A stretch of DNA of 64,000 nt, from the NCBI RefSeq assembly GCF_024494565.1, contig NZ_JANHDN010000006.1:156069-220068 (forward strand), in the 5' to 3' direction. Below, in pieces: positions 1 to 10,800 of the stretch. The notes below the pieces were generated by a model. It worked only from the letters and a program-made list of their open reading frames with translations. It made no database searches and was not told where the DNA came from. Position 1 is the first letter of the stretch. Each line of letters starts with the position of its first letter. The stretch comes from Halorubrum rutilum. Its GTDB lineage: Archaea; Halobacteriota; Halobacteria; Halobacteriales; Haloferacaceae. A program made the translations under genes and the position numbers.

Positions 1-429
1 TTGCTGACCGGTCTCGCCGGTGGCATGGTGTTCACGGTGCTGACAGGAAAGGGAGCAAGCGTCGACAGCGGCCTCTTGTTGACCTTCTTCGTCGTTTTTA
101 CCACGCTTCACGCGGCCCGCAGCGCAGTTGAGCACACCTCACTTCCGACGCTCGCCCGCTACGGTGCCGTCCCGCTGGTGTTTTTCCCGGCCATCGTTAT
201 CTACGCCGTTGTCTATGAGGGGGTCTCGAACCTCCTGTCTGTCAGCACGGCAACGACCGAACTGACCCTGCTCCACGGGGTCATCGCTGTCGGTTTCGTC
301 GGCATCTACATCGCTATTGAGAGCGGGGTACATGAACACAGCCAACGGCTCTACGTGGCACTGCTGAACGCCACCCAACCGTCATCGAACACTCTACTGA
401 CTTCCACGGAGGAGTACAATGAATACTGA
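1..429 (+). CDS. dabB: DabB-like proton-channel subunit, C-terminal part (partial at window edge)
   Basis: The window opens inside this gene; 142 residues and the stop remain. The visible part holds about four hydrophobic segments (roughly residues 3-20, 22-40, 52-72 and 88-108) and a short polar tail, as expected for the end of an NADH-quinone oxidoreductase subunit L-like (Nuo/Mrp antiporter) protein. The identification rests mainly on context: its stop overlaps by 11 nt the start of a clear dabA gene, the standard dabB-dabA order. In DAB complexes DabB is the cation-translocating membrane subunit that energises hydration or uptake of inorganic carbon by DabA. The TTG at base 1 is not claimed as the start. 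Confidence 0.75.
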   Translation: MLTGLAGGMVFTVLTGKGASVDSGLLLTFFVVFTTLHAARSAVEHTSLPTLARYGAVPLVFFPAIVIYAVVYEGVSNLLSVSTATTELTLLHGVIAVGFVGIYIAIESGVHEHSQRLYVALLNATQPSSNTLLTSTEEYNEY

Positions 430-2824
430 ATCCACTATCCGCGACAATATCGACGAAGCAGCGACTACCGTCGGCTCCCTCTGGCCTATTCACTCGTTTG
501 TGACGGCGAACCCTCTCTCAGGGTTTGAAGGCCAGCCGTTTGGAGAGGCTGTCGAACAGGCCGCTGCTCTGTTGGGTGGCCGTGGCTACCCTAGCGCCGA
601 GACATTCAGGGCGGCGCTAGAACGCGGTCAGATCGACCGGGAACTCCTTGAGGGGGAGCTCGCTGAAGCAGGCTACGAGGACGACCCAGCGACGTTACTC
701 GACCGTATGGCCGACGCGGCCGACGTCGAGAATAGCGACGCGGACACCATCACGGACCACGTCGACAAGGTACTGACCAAGTGGTTGTCAGCCTTCCTCG
801 ATGAAGAAAGTGCCCACTGGTCGATGCCGAACCGGGAGGCAGGGTTCTACACCGCCTTCCGTGGAATGACCGAATACGACAGCGAAATTCCCGACGAGGG
901 GGTTGTCGCCGACTTGCCCGAAGCGCCAATCGAGGCCATTGAGGTGGTCCTGAAGTCGTACCCTGAGAGCCAGTGGGTACCCATCCTCGAGAAACAGCTG
1001 GCTGCACTCCCGGGGTGGACCGGGTTCATCAAGCAGCGCGCCGAAAACGAGGGTGTATGGCAGTCGACGTACCCGATTTCGCTAGAAGGATACCTTGCAG
1101 CGCGTCTGGCGCTACTGGACGCCATCGACGCCAACATCGAGCCCTCGAACGATGTGGGCAAGGCGCATCCAGCGGATGACCTCGCTCAGGCGTTCCTGCG
1201 CGCGTGGGAAGCGACTTACCGCGAAGATCTCATCGGGACCGTCGCGGCCCAAAGTCAGTCAATGGACGACAGCGACACCTCAGGCCGCCCGGACGCTCAG
1301 TTGGTTTTCTGTATCGACACCCGCTCGGAGGTTATCCGTCGTCATATGGAGTCAACGGGTAACTACGAAACCTACGGATACGCTGGCTTCTTTGGCATCC
1401 CGATGGAGTATCAGGGCTACGATGCCGACGTGTCGGTCGATGCCTGTCCACCGATTCTGGACCCGCAGCACCGCATCACCGAAATTCCCACCGACAGGGA
1501 CACCCAGACACGCCACGATCGCTGGGCAGGCATCCGCGAGGCCGCCGACGAAGCCATCGAAATGCTGGAGGCTAACGCCGCCACAGCCTACGGATACGTC
1601 GAGACTGCTGGGAGCGGCTACGGGCTCTCACTCGCGGCCCGGACGCTCGTTCCAACGCGTATTCACGACCTGATTGACGCCGCCGCGGAGTTGGTGCCCG
1701 ACGATCACGAGTTCTGTGAACCGCTGGTCCACTACCAGTACACCTACTCCGGCAACCTGCCGGTGGGGATGACCACCGAGGAGAAAGTCGAATACGCCGC
1801 CACTGCCTTCGAGTTGATGGGGTTCGAGAAATTCAGTCGCCTCGTCGTCTTCGCGGGGCACGCCAGCGAGACCACAAACAACCCCTACGACTCAAGTCTG
1901 GACTGCGGTGCCTGTGCGGGCAACCCCGGCGGCCCGAGTGCCTACGTTCTCGCGAAGATTTGTAACGACGACGCCGTCAAGACTGAACTTCGCGACCGCG
2001 GGTTCGACATCCCCGAGGATACGGTTTTCATAGCCGGTCAGCACAACACGACGACGGACGAAGTGGACCTGTTCGCGGACGACGTACCCGAAAGTCACGC
2101 GGACGACCTCAACAAGTTGCGCGCGGATCTTGCGACTGCTCGCGACCACGCGACGGCTGAGCGTGTCGAGGCGATGGGGGCCGACGGTTCGACCGGCATC
2201 ACCGAAACGGAACGCCGTGCCGCCGACTGGGCCGAGACGCGTCCAGAGTGGGGGTTAGCCGGGAACGCCGGATTCGTGATCGGCCCCCGCGAGTTGACCA
2301 GCGGCTGTGATTTCGACGGGCGTGCATTCCTCCACTCGTACGACTGGTCGACCGACTCCGACGGAGACGCGTTAGAGGCCATCTTAACTGGCCCAATGGT
2401 CGTCACCCAGTGGATCAACACCCAGTACTACTTCTCTACGGTCGACAACGCCGTCTACGGCAGCGGGTCGAAGGTGACCCAGAATCCAGTCGGCAACGTC
2501 GGTGTCTATCAGGGCAACGGTGGCGACCTGATGGCTGGGCTCCCGCTCCAGTCGCTGATGATCGCAGACGACGAACCGTACCACCAACCACTCCGTCTCT
2601 CGACGGTCGTCCACGCGCCGGTTGAGCGGGTCACCGATATCTTGGCCGACCATGAAGAACTGACCGAGATTCTGGACAACAACTGGCTCTCACTAACAGT
2701 CGTCGATCCGACTCAGGATCACCGCATCTTCCACTACGAGGAATCCTTGGAGTGGATGCCAATGTCAGAACAGACCGAAGCACATCCAGAGATACCGAAC
2801 ACTAAGGCTATCGCAGACGACTAG
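419..2824 (+). CDS. dabA: DabA, inorganic carbon uptake subunit (DUF2309/UPF0753)
   Basis: An 801-residue protein of the DUF2309/UPF0753 family, of usual length. DabA is the carbonic-anhydrase-like zinc subunit of the two-protein DAB system, at the inner face of the membrane and driven by the partner channel. The expected metal and active-site residues are visible: C298 and D300 in FCIDTRSE, H481 in FAGHASE and C496 in DCGACAGNPGG. The ATG at 419 overlaps the dabB end by 11 nt, implying translational coupling. DAB systems occur in autotrophs and also heterotrophs, so carbon fixation cannot be inferred; anaplerotic CO2/bicarbonate supply is equally likely. A large sensory regulator follows on the same strand after a long AT-rich gap. 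Confidence 0.93.
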   Translation: MNTESTIRDNIDEAATTVGSLWPIHSFVTANPLSGFEGQPFGEAVEQAAALLGGRGYPSAETFRAALERGQIDRELLEGELAEAGYEDDPATLLDRMADAADVENSDADTITDHVDKVLTKWLSAFLDEESAHWSMPNREAGFYTAFRGMTEYDSEIPDEGVVADLPEAPIEAIEVVLKSYPESQWVPILEKQLAALPGWTGFIKQRAENEGVWQSTYPISLEGYLAARLALLDAIDANIEPSNDVGKAHPADDLAQAFLRAWEATYREDLIGTVAAQSQSMDDSDTSGRPDAQLVFCIDTRSEVIRRHMESTGNYETYGYAGFFGIPMEYQGYDADVSVDACPPILDPQHRITEIPTDRDTQTRHDRWAGIREAADEAIEMLEANAATAYGYVETAGSGYGLSLAARTLVPTRIHDLIDAAAELVPDDHEFCEPLVHYQYTYSGNLPVGMTTEEKVEYAATAFELMGFEKFSRLVVFAGHASETTNNPYDSSLDCGACAGNPGGPSAYVLAKICNDDAVKTELRDRGFDIPEDTVFIAGQHNTTTDEVDLFADDVPESHADDLNKLRADLATARDHATAERVEAMGADGSTGITETERRAADWAETRPEWGLAGNAGFVIGPRELTSGCDFDGRAFLHSYDWSTDSDGDALEAILTGPMVVTQWINTQYYFSTVDNAVYGSGSKVTQNPVGNVGVYQGNGGDLMAGLPLQSLMIADDEPYHQPLRLSTVVHAPVERVTDILADHEELTEILDNNWLSLTVVDPTQDHRIFHYEESLEWMPMSEQTEAHPEIPNTKAIADD

Positions 2825-3179
2825 CCGCTCTAGAACCCGTACTGGACGGGAATCAGTGGGTTGACTTGATTCTTTTCTGGACCCAAGAATCCAATCTCTT
2901 TCGAAAGAAATCTGAACCAGTTTCGGCCACCAGATTCGATTAAAACCACGGATCACAACCCCGCTAAACCCACTGTAGTCTCATCTACCCATAACCTCGG
3001 AGGATATATTTGATGTGTGCCTTCTATTCAACAGATGTTGTGCTGTTCAAAACCCGGAGTAAGAGTCAGTACTGGTTCTCAACTCATTTATTAACGATTT
3101 TAATAGATATTTATTTGTCAATAATGAATACATCAATCTACTACCTGTGAAACCCACTCTTAGGCTGTAAAATCCAGTT
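2825..3179. other. Intergenic region upstream of the Bat-type regulator
   Basis: No credible gene. The last 130 nt are strongly AT-rich relative to the surrounding coding DNA, with several TATA-like stretches (for example around 3086-3118), so the promoter of the regulator starting at 3180 probably lies here. No convincing terminator hairpin was found for dabA. Confidence 0.5.
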
Positions 3180-6100
3180 ATGGGCAATCACGGCGATACT
3201 CTCAAATTGGTCCAGAATAGTGAATTATATAACAAGATGAGTCCGGAACCCACGTCTCCCGACTACGGAGCCGACGCGTTCCTCGCGCGGCTGGCGATAG
3301 AAGGTCCAGCACCGATCCTCGCCGCAGAGGCCGCCACCGGAACCGTCGTGGCGGTAAACGAGGCTGCGACCGAGCTGTTCGGTCGCAACCGCTCTTCGCT
3401 TATCGGGATGCACCAGACCGAACTTCACCCTCCAGAGACTGAGACGCGCCATCAAGAAGGGTTTCAGGCAGTCCAAGACGGGCGGGAGAAACACGTCCGC
3501 GCCGACGCGGAGGAGCCGGTAACGATTCTGCGCGCCGACGGGTCGACAGTGCCCGTCGACGTGAGGTCAACGACGTTTACACACGCGGGCACCGAGTACG
3601 TCCTCGGAATCTTCCAAGACGCCAGCGAACGCATAGAGGACTTGGCTCGGCTCGAACAGCAGGCGGCCGCGATGGACCTGACGACCTCCGGTATTGCGTT
3701 ATTAAACGGTGACGGTGAGTACACGTACCTCAACGACGCCCACGTCACGATGTTCGGGTACGACGACGCCGAGGAGCTGCTCGGCGGGACCTGGCGGCAG
3801 ATATACGCGGACGACGTCATCGAGCGAATCGAAACCGAGGTTCTCCCGGTCGTCGAGGAGACGGGGTCGTGGGACGGAGAGTTGGTCGGCGTCAAACGGG
3901 ACGGCACGCCGATTACACAGCGCGTGTCCCTCGCACAGCTTCCCGACGGGGGAATCACCTGCGTTAATCTCGATCTCACCGAACAAGAACGCCGACTCCG
4001 TCGCCTTGAGGAGACACGTTCGCTTGCCGAAGAGCTGATGACTGCAGACAATTACGAGGAAGTGATTGATACTGCCATCGAGGGAGTGACGGAGATTATT
4101 GATCGGCCGTTCTCTGGGTATTGGGCACACGAACCTGCTGGAACGGATACAGCGAATCCGACTGGAACTGCGGAGACCGCGACCGACGTGCTCGTTCCGG
4201 TGTCTGTCTCCAGTAGCGGAGCGTCGCTTGTCGAGGAGGTACCGCAATTCCGCCCTGGTGAATCGCTTGCGTGGGAGGCGTTCGATGCTGGGACGCCGGC
4301 ATACTATCCGAATGTCGCCGCGGAGGTGGGCGTTCACAACCGGGAGACGCCAATCGGTACCGAATTTATTGTCCCTATCGACGACGATGGTGTGTTTCTC
4401 GTCGGGTCGCCGGAAACGGACAATCTCGCCGAGGACGAACGCGAGCTCATTTTGATCGTCACACAGTACCTCCAGACGGCGATCGAACTCGTCGCGCAGC
4501 GACGTCAACTACGTACTGCGCGCGACCGCATAGAGTCAGAACGCAATCAGCTCGAACGTGTCATGAATACAGTCCCGCAGCTGATATTCGCGAAGAACAC
4601 CGACGGCGAATTCTTGCTCGCGAACGAAGCGGTCGCTGACGCGTACGGTACCACCGTCTCGGACATGATCGGTTCGACTGATGCCGACTACACGGCCGAG
4701 CCCGACGAGGTGGACGCATTCACCGACGACGATAGACGGGTGATTGAGACCGGCGAGCCGCTCCATCGCACCGAGGAGACGCTGACCGACGCCGCGGGCA
4801 ACGAGCGGATCTTAGAAACGTGGAAAATACCATTCAAGCTGGCCGACAGCGATGAGGACGCGGTACTCGGCGTTGCCAACGACATCACCGATCTTACCGA
4901 TGTGCGTGACGAACTCGACCGGCAGCGCCGGTTGACGAACCTCTACGCCGTGAGCAACCGTGTATTCAAAGCAACGGATCCGGAAGACGCGTTTGACGCG
5001 TGCGTCGAGGCGGTTGCCGAAGTGGTGACGGCTGACGAACTCGCGATATACGACCGCAATACGTCAAAAGGGGAGTTGGTGCGGCTTGCGACTGCGGGAG
5101 ACAACACCGAATCACGTAGCCGACAGCGAATTCACCCGGGCGAGACGGACCTCTGGCGAGCGTTCACCGAGTCCGACACGTGCTGGCTCCCGGCCGACGC
5201 CGTTATCGAGGCGGACGACGCAGCCGAGAAGCAGGCACTCGTCACACAGCTCGGTGAGACGAGTCTGTTGAGCGTAGTCGTCGACAAACGGGACGAGACG
5301 TTGGAATCGTTCATTCGGGCGGTGAGCCAGCAGGTCTCGGCAGCACTCACACAACTTCGCCAGGAGACATCGATAGCGGGGCTCTCAAATGATGTCGCCA
5401 GGACCCAGCGGCAAGCGGACCGCTACCAGAACCTGTGGGAGGGGATGGTTGACACAGTTGAAGCGATCGTGACTGCGGAGACATCGGCGGCAGTGCGTGA
5501 GGCGGTTGTCGGCTTCGGCAATCGTGTGGCGGAGTACGCGTTCGTTGGCACGTATGATCCGGTCACAGAGCGAATTGACCCGGTCGAAGTGTCCGAGGCA
5601 GGTGGACCGTCGAAGCTGTACGAAAACGACGGGCAGGCGTTTCCCGCGATTACCGCTGCCTCACAAAACGAACCACAGCGTGTCGTCGATGGACAAGAGA
5701 CTGGGGGAAGTCACGGCGAGTGGCTTAATCGACTGCTCCATTTCGGCTACCGAGAATCGCTCGCGGTTCCGGTGAGCCACTACGGGACCGTCTATGCCGT
5801 CGCCGAGTTCATCAGTACAGACGCCGAGCGCTTCGCCGAACCAGAACGCCAAGCGGTTGGTGCGGTTGCGGACGCCGCCGGAATGCGACTGTCAACGCTT
5901 GAGTCTGCGAACGCGTCGAACGCACCGATCGCCTTCGATCTTGAGTGTCGGGACCCGTCGCCGCTCTTTCCGGGCCTCTCGACGTCCGGGACGATTGTCG
6001 TCGAACACGTCGCGCTAACGGGCAGAGAAAACTTTCACCTAACCGGCCGCGTCGACGGCTACACCGAGACCGCGTTTCGTGATTACGTCGCGGCGACGCC

Positions 6101-6581
6101 GGGTATCGAACTCGACAGTATTGACTCGATCGGTAGCAACGCCCACGAGATTGCCGTGCGGATGAGAGATACACCGGGCCGGTCGCTGGGCTCGGTTCGC
6201 GACGTCCTCATGCGGACAGACACACAACTGAGCAGTGTCCGTTCCCGCCCGAACGCTGACGTGTTGGAGTTCTGGACCAGGGACCCGGGGGTGATCGGTC
6301 GGGTCCGCGAGGAGTTGTCTACCGTCTCCGGTTCGTGTCAGCTCGTCTCGAAGCGCCATCTGTCCGGGTCATCCGGTAGACGCGACGGGTCGGCCGGGAG
6401 TACAGAGTTGACGAGAAGACAGCGGGAGATCGCCGAGACAGCGCTCCAAGAAGGATACTATGATGATCCGCGTGGTATCAACGGTGCCGATCTCGCCGAC
6501 CGGTTCGACGTGTCCTCGTCGACGCTCCACCAGCATCTGCGCGCCGCGGAGTCGAAGATCATCCGCGGCTTCTTCGAGTGA
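3180..6581 (+). CDS. Multi-sensor PAS/GAF transcription regulator with C-terminal HTH_10 (Bat family)
   Basis: An 1133-residue cytoplasmic sensor-regulator with no membrane segment. Reading along it: a PAS domain at about 30-145, a second PAS at 160-275, a GAF-like domain at 285-430, a third PAS at 455-575, two further GAF-like stretches to about 900, a Bat-type region to about 1060 and an HTH_10 DNA-binding domain at 1077-1133 (LTRRQREIAETALQEGYYDD onward). This is the architecture of haloarchaeal bacterioopsin-activator-like regulators, which sense redox, oxygen or light through PAS/GAF cofactors and activate promoters. Start: ATG at 3180; an alternative in-frame ATG lies at 3237. It sits between dabAB and a kinase/HalOD1 block, so either may be its target; the ligand is unknown. 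Confidence 0.85.
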   Translation: MGNHGDTLKLVQNSELYNKMSPEPTSPDYGADAFLARLAIEGPAPILAAEAATGTVVAVNEAATELFGRNRSSLIGMHQTELHPPETETRHQEGFQAVQDGREKHVRADAEEPVTILRADGSTVPVDVRSTTFTHAGTEYVLGIFQDASERIEDLARLEQQAAAMDLTTSGIALLNGDGEYTYLNDAHVTMFGYDDAEELLGGTWRQIYADDVIERIETEVLPVVEETGSWDGELVGVKRDGTPITQRVSLAQLPDGGITCVNLDLTEQERRLRRLEETRSLAEELMTADNYEEVIDTAIEGVTEIIDRPFSGYWAHEPAGTDTANPTGTAETATDVLVPVSVSSSGASLVEEVPQFRPGESLAWEAFDAGTPAYYPNVAAEVGVHNRETPIGTEFIVPIDDDGVFLVGSPETDNLAEDERELILIVTQYLQTAIELVAQRRQLRTARDRIESERNQLERVMNTVPQLIFAKNTDGEFLLANEAVADAYGTTVSDMIGSTDADYTAEPDEVDAFTDDDRRVIETGEPLHRTEETLTDAAGNERILETWKIPFKLADSDEDAVLGVANDITDLTDVRDELDRQRRLTNLYAVSNRVFKATDPEDAFDACVEAVAEVVTADELAIYDRNTSKGELVRLATAGDNTESRSRQRIHPGETDLWRAFTESDTCWLPADAVIEADDAAEKQALVTQLGETSLLSVVVDKRDETLESFIRAVSQQVSAALTQLRQETSIAGLSNDVARTQRQADRYQNLWEGMVDTVEAIVTAETSAAVREAVVGFGNRVAEYAFVGTYDPVTERIDPVEVSEAGGPSKLYENDGQAFPAITAASQNEPQRVVDGQETGGSHGEWLNRLLHFGYRESLAVPVSHYGTVYAVAEFISTDAERFAEPERQAVGAVADAAGMRLSTLESANASNAPIAFDLECRDPSPLFPGLSTSGTIVVEHVALTGRENFHLTGRVDGYTETAFRDYVAATPGIELDSIDSIGSNAHEIAVRMRDTPGRSLGSVRDVLMRTDTQLSSVRSRPNADVLEFWTRDPGVIGRVREELSTVSGSCQLVSKRHLSGSSGRRDGSAGSTELTRRQREIAETALQEGYYDDPRGINGADLADRFDVSSSTLHQHLRAAESKIIRGFFE

Positions 6582-6771
6582 CGAACGGTTGTGGACTACT
6601 ACTAAGACACGGATATATTTGGTATCTATTCTGCCTGCCACATATCTTCGGGCGTAGAAATAGTATTGATACTGAAAGAATAGAACGCATGAGTTCGGGA
6701 TGGAATGACGCGCCGCGAATCTCGATGGAGGGTCCTCTATACCCGATACCGCCGCGAGCGGGTGAGACCGA

Positions 6772-7698
6772 GTGAGTGCCCAGCCGTCTGAGTTGACGAT
6801 GATGGTGTACGAGTATCTGAACCGGCCCACTGAACCCGCCGCGACTGCGACGAGTGAAGACCGTTCGTCATGGGTCGACTCTTCCGTCTACGTCGACGAC
6901 TACGGGAACAAGCTAGTTGACCGGCTTCTCGCAGCCGAAAGGCATCCCGGTGAGGCCTTCGAAGCCGTTCTACACCCGTCTCCAGAGACGATCGCACCGG
7001 CTTTCATCGCCGATGTTGCGGTCCAACACGACGACATTGTTGGATTCGCCGCGCCGAGCTCCCAGTTGTACGATGACCTGTTTTACGCCATGTACGCGGC
7101 GATGACCGAGACGGGCGCGGTGTTGACGACGAAGTACCCACACCATGAGGTTCGCTCGCGGCTCTCGACGATGGACCCTCTCGTCATCGATTCTACCCCT
7201 GGTGCCGAGACCGACGGCGGTGTTGACGTCGCGACTACCGACGCCGGACCGGTTCGGTGCGGTGACCTCACTTCACTTGGGGTCGCCGCCGAACGTGCGA
7301 CGACGCAGCTCGCGACAGGTGATCGAACGGGAACATTCGCGATCGCGACGTTGACCCAACTGCTGGCGCATCATGACTCGACTGCACTCGATAGGTTCCT
7401 CCACGAACTGGTCGGTCAGTGGCGAAATCAGGGCGTCGGCGGGCTCATCCACCTGCCACCAGCGAGGGACATCGACAGTTCCAGCTGGTTTGGGTCGGCA
7501 CACTTCGATTACGTTATTGAGATGCGAACCGACGACGGCCAGATTGAGGCGCGAGTGTGTGGGAAGCGAGATGTTGCCCCCACATGGCAGGTGGTTGGCT
7601 CGTCGCCGTGCTCGGATAGTGAAGCGGCGGCCCAAGCAGTGGACCGACAGCCTTCCGGAATAGTCGATGAAGACGGCGGCGAGTCTATCCCGGAGTGA
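6772..7698 (+). CDS. Haloarchaeal RecA-like signalling protein (DUF7504-like), function unknown
   Basis: A soluble 308-residue acidic protein. The alternating beta-rich stretches and the C-terminal part resembling a KaiC/RecA fold suggest the RecA-like proteins (HTR-like, DUF7504-type) that haloarchaea often encode beside Bat regulators and PAS kinases. No intact Walker A P-loop is visible, so it is probably not an active ATPase. GTG at 6772 gives the longest frame; an in-frame ATG at 6799 is possible. It follows the Bat-type regulator by 190 nt and converges on the PAS kinase gene, suggesting membership of the same sensory block. The family assignment is tentative. Confidence 0.55.
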   Translation: MSAQPSELTMMVYEYLNRPTEPAATATSEDRSSWVDSSVYVDDYGNKLVDRLLAAERHPGEAFEAVLHPSPETIAPAFIADVAVQHDDIVGFAAPSSQLYDDLFYAMYAAMTETGAVLTTKYPHHEVRSRLSTMDPLVIDSTPGAETDGGVDVATTDAGPVRCGDLTSLGVAAERATTQLATGDRTGTFAIATLTQLLAHHDSTALDRFLHELVGQWRNQGVGGLIHLPPARDIDSSSWFGSAHFDYVIEMRTDDGQIEARVCGKRDVAPTWQVVGSSPCSDSEAAAQAVDRQPSGIVDEDGGESIPE

Positions 7699-7831
7699 AT
7701 ACGGTACTGTTACCCGACGAGTCCGTGTCACAACCCGGCCTCGGTTGCTGGGTTTCGGATCGCTGCCCCTCGTTGTGAGACGGGGCTTTGCCGACCCTTC
7801 CACACGCCTCGCAGTTTGTACGGTATGCCCC

Positions 7832-10800
7832 CTAGGACATCTGCCCGGGTACGGCTAAACCCAGATTACGGTTTGCTGACGACGTCGGAACGCGAAGCAC
7901 AACTTCGGTACCTGTGTCGGTCACGTCGACATCGATCTCCCCGCCGAGTACCGAGACTAACATCCGAATCAGCCAGATCCCGAGCTCAGAACCGTGCTGT
8001 AACGGCGTCTCTTCGCCGGTGACGAGTACCTCCCGCTCTATATCTGGCATGCCAGGCCCGTCGTCGGCCACGACGATCTGGAGCCAGCCGTTGTCGACCT
8101 GTCTCACCGATACGTTGACGTACGGGTCTTCTCGGTCTCCTGCGGCCACCGCGTTCTTTATCACCTCGGTAACTGGGTGTGTGAGCCATCGTGAGACTGT
8201 CTCGTCGGTCGCGTCGACAGAGACAGCGATCGTTGCGTCCGAGTGGTCATCTCGTACCGCCGTTGCGGCCGTTTCAGTGACCTCAGCGATGTTAACGCTC
8301 GACTCGTCGTGTGGTATCTCCCGTATCGCGCGATCGATCACCTGCATTTTGTTCGTAAGTCGTTCCCATCCGTCGAATATACGCGTCAGTCGGCGGAGAT
8401 GATCTTGACGACAGTCAGCGTCCGGTTCCTCGGCGAGCATCGTTGTCCATCCCACGAGCTTGTTTAAATCGTTGCGGACGTTGTGTCGGACGACCCGCTG
8501 GAACACCTGTAAATGCTGTCGCTGTCGCGTCTTCACGGTGATATCCTTCCCCTCAACGGCGATCAGCGTGATTTCACCAGCGGCGTTACGAATCGGCTTG
8601 AACGATACGTCGATGCGTGCGAGACCATCTGGACCCTGTAGTTCTCCTTCGGTCTGGACGAGTTCACCGTCACCCGCGCGGTTGACCGCCTCACAAACCG
8701 TGAGTCTGTGGTTCGGATCAAGGTTCAGCCACGGGAATTTGTCGATTGGTTCATCAACTATAGTCGACCGATCCACACCGATGCGTGTAACCAGCGTATC
8801 GTTCACGTCAGTCACGATTTTATTGGGGCGGACTAACGCGGTAAACTGGTGCGGGCTGTTAAACACTGCCTCCAGTCGCCGAGTGTACTTCTCGCGTTCA
8901 GAGATATCGATGAACAGCACATCGGTACCTACGACTTCGTCGCTGACGGTGCGCGGGATCGCCCGTAACAGACACGGGACCGTGTCGCCGTCCGTCGTCA
9001 CGAGCGTGCGTTCCGCAACGGTGAGATCGCCGCTAAGCGCGCGTTCGTAGCCGTCTGTTTGGAGCGAATTGGCCGAGGTATCGTCGTAAAACTCACTGAG
9101 CGGCTGTCCAACCACCGCTTCGCGCTCGTACCCCAGCGCGTCGGAAAACGACCGGTCACAGGCCTCAATGACTGCTTCGCCGCCAACGGCCCGAGTTTGA
9201 ACGAACAGCAGCGGGCCCTGATCAAACAGTTTCGACGCCCATTTCACACGCTCGGAGCGCTTCGTCGCGTCTCGCCCCATCGCCAGCACACTGGCAGAGC
9301 CATCACCCGCATCACTCACAACGGTGTGTAGATCTATCCACGTGACTTCGCTGTCATCCGTCCCGATTCGTATCGTCTCAGCAGCCGGGTCACCGGTCTC
9401 GATCGGGCGCCGCAGGGCGTCAGCGGCACGTTCGTGGTCCTCCGGATAAACTATTGCTTGCCATTCGTCTATCGTCGTCGGGCTCGCTCCGACCGTCTCT
9501 CGTAAAGTGGCGTCCAACGTGACTGTGTTGGTACTGAAGTCCCACTCACCGATGCCCGTCTCCGTCCCGCTGAGGACGAGCTCCAGCCGCTCAGTCTGGT
9601 CTCTGAGCTCTCTGATCCGCCGTCGTTGCTCGGTGATATCGTGTTGAACCCCGATGTAGTTTGTCACGATTCCGTTTGCGTCTCGAACCGGCGTCACGGA
9701 GAGCTTCGCCCAGTACGGTTCACCCTCCGCGGTGTAGTTTCTCAGCTTAGTCGTTATTGGTCGCTCGGTTTCGATCGCCGTACGGATGCGCTTTGTCGTC
9801 TCCGAATCTGATCCGGGGCCCTGGAGGAATCTCGGGTTTCGGCCGAGAGCCTCTGACCGCTCGTATCCGGTTAGCTGTACAAACTCCTCGTTGACGTACA
9901 CCAACGGGTTCCCCGGTTGGGTCGGGTCCGTAATCTGGATGCTGGTCCCTGCTTCGTCCAGCGCCCGCTCTTTTAATGCGAGTTCATGTTCCCGTGCTTC
10001 ACGATCGCTCACGTCACGCACCGTACAGACCATTCGGGATGGGGTGACCATCGTCAGGGACAGCTCCGCCGGGAACGTCGTTCCATCTGGCCGACTTCCC
10101 GTTACTCGCCCCTGCCAGTGACCATCGCGTTCGAGCGCGTCGAAAGCTTCCTTCTCGATCCGTGCCGCTTCATCCGCAGCGTATAGCTCCCGCCAACTTC
10201 GACCGAGTAGCTCCTGTTTGCTGTCGAATCCGTACATATCGACGTGCGTCTGGTCGATATAGGCGTACGCCTCGTCGTCAAGGATGGCGACGCCATCGGC
10301 GGCGTCCTCGATCGCCTGTTGAAACGCACCGAGGCGAATGTCCGAGGCGATCTCGCCTGTCGGGTCACGGGTCTGGGAGCTAATACGGTCGAGTGCCGCG
10401 GCGAGTAACTCTGCTGCTCGCTCGAGAACATCACGGACAGCGGCCTCGTCCAACGCGGTCGCGAGATCGTGGTGATCCCAGCCAACCGATAGCACACGCT
10501 CGGAATCGATCGGAACGAAAAGTTCCTGACGCGGAAGCCAGCGGTTATCATCCGGTGCGATTGGTCCGGCCACCCCGTCAGTTCGAACCGGCGCATCAGC
10601 CGTGAAACATCGCTTGATTAGAGACGCGTCTGGTGAAGGGATTCGATCCGACCGACCCGTATGGCGTTCGGAACCGAACAACGGTGGGGACGGCTGTTCC
10701 GGCGATTGGCCATTCTCAAGGTTGCTACCATGCTCGTTGCGGCTTCGCCACACGGTAATCGCTGTGTCCCCCAGTGTGGTACGGACCGCAGTCAGTGTCC

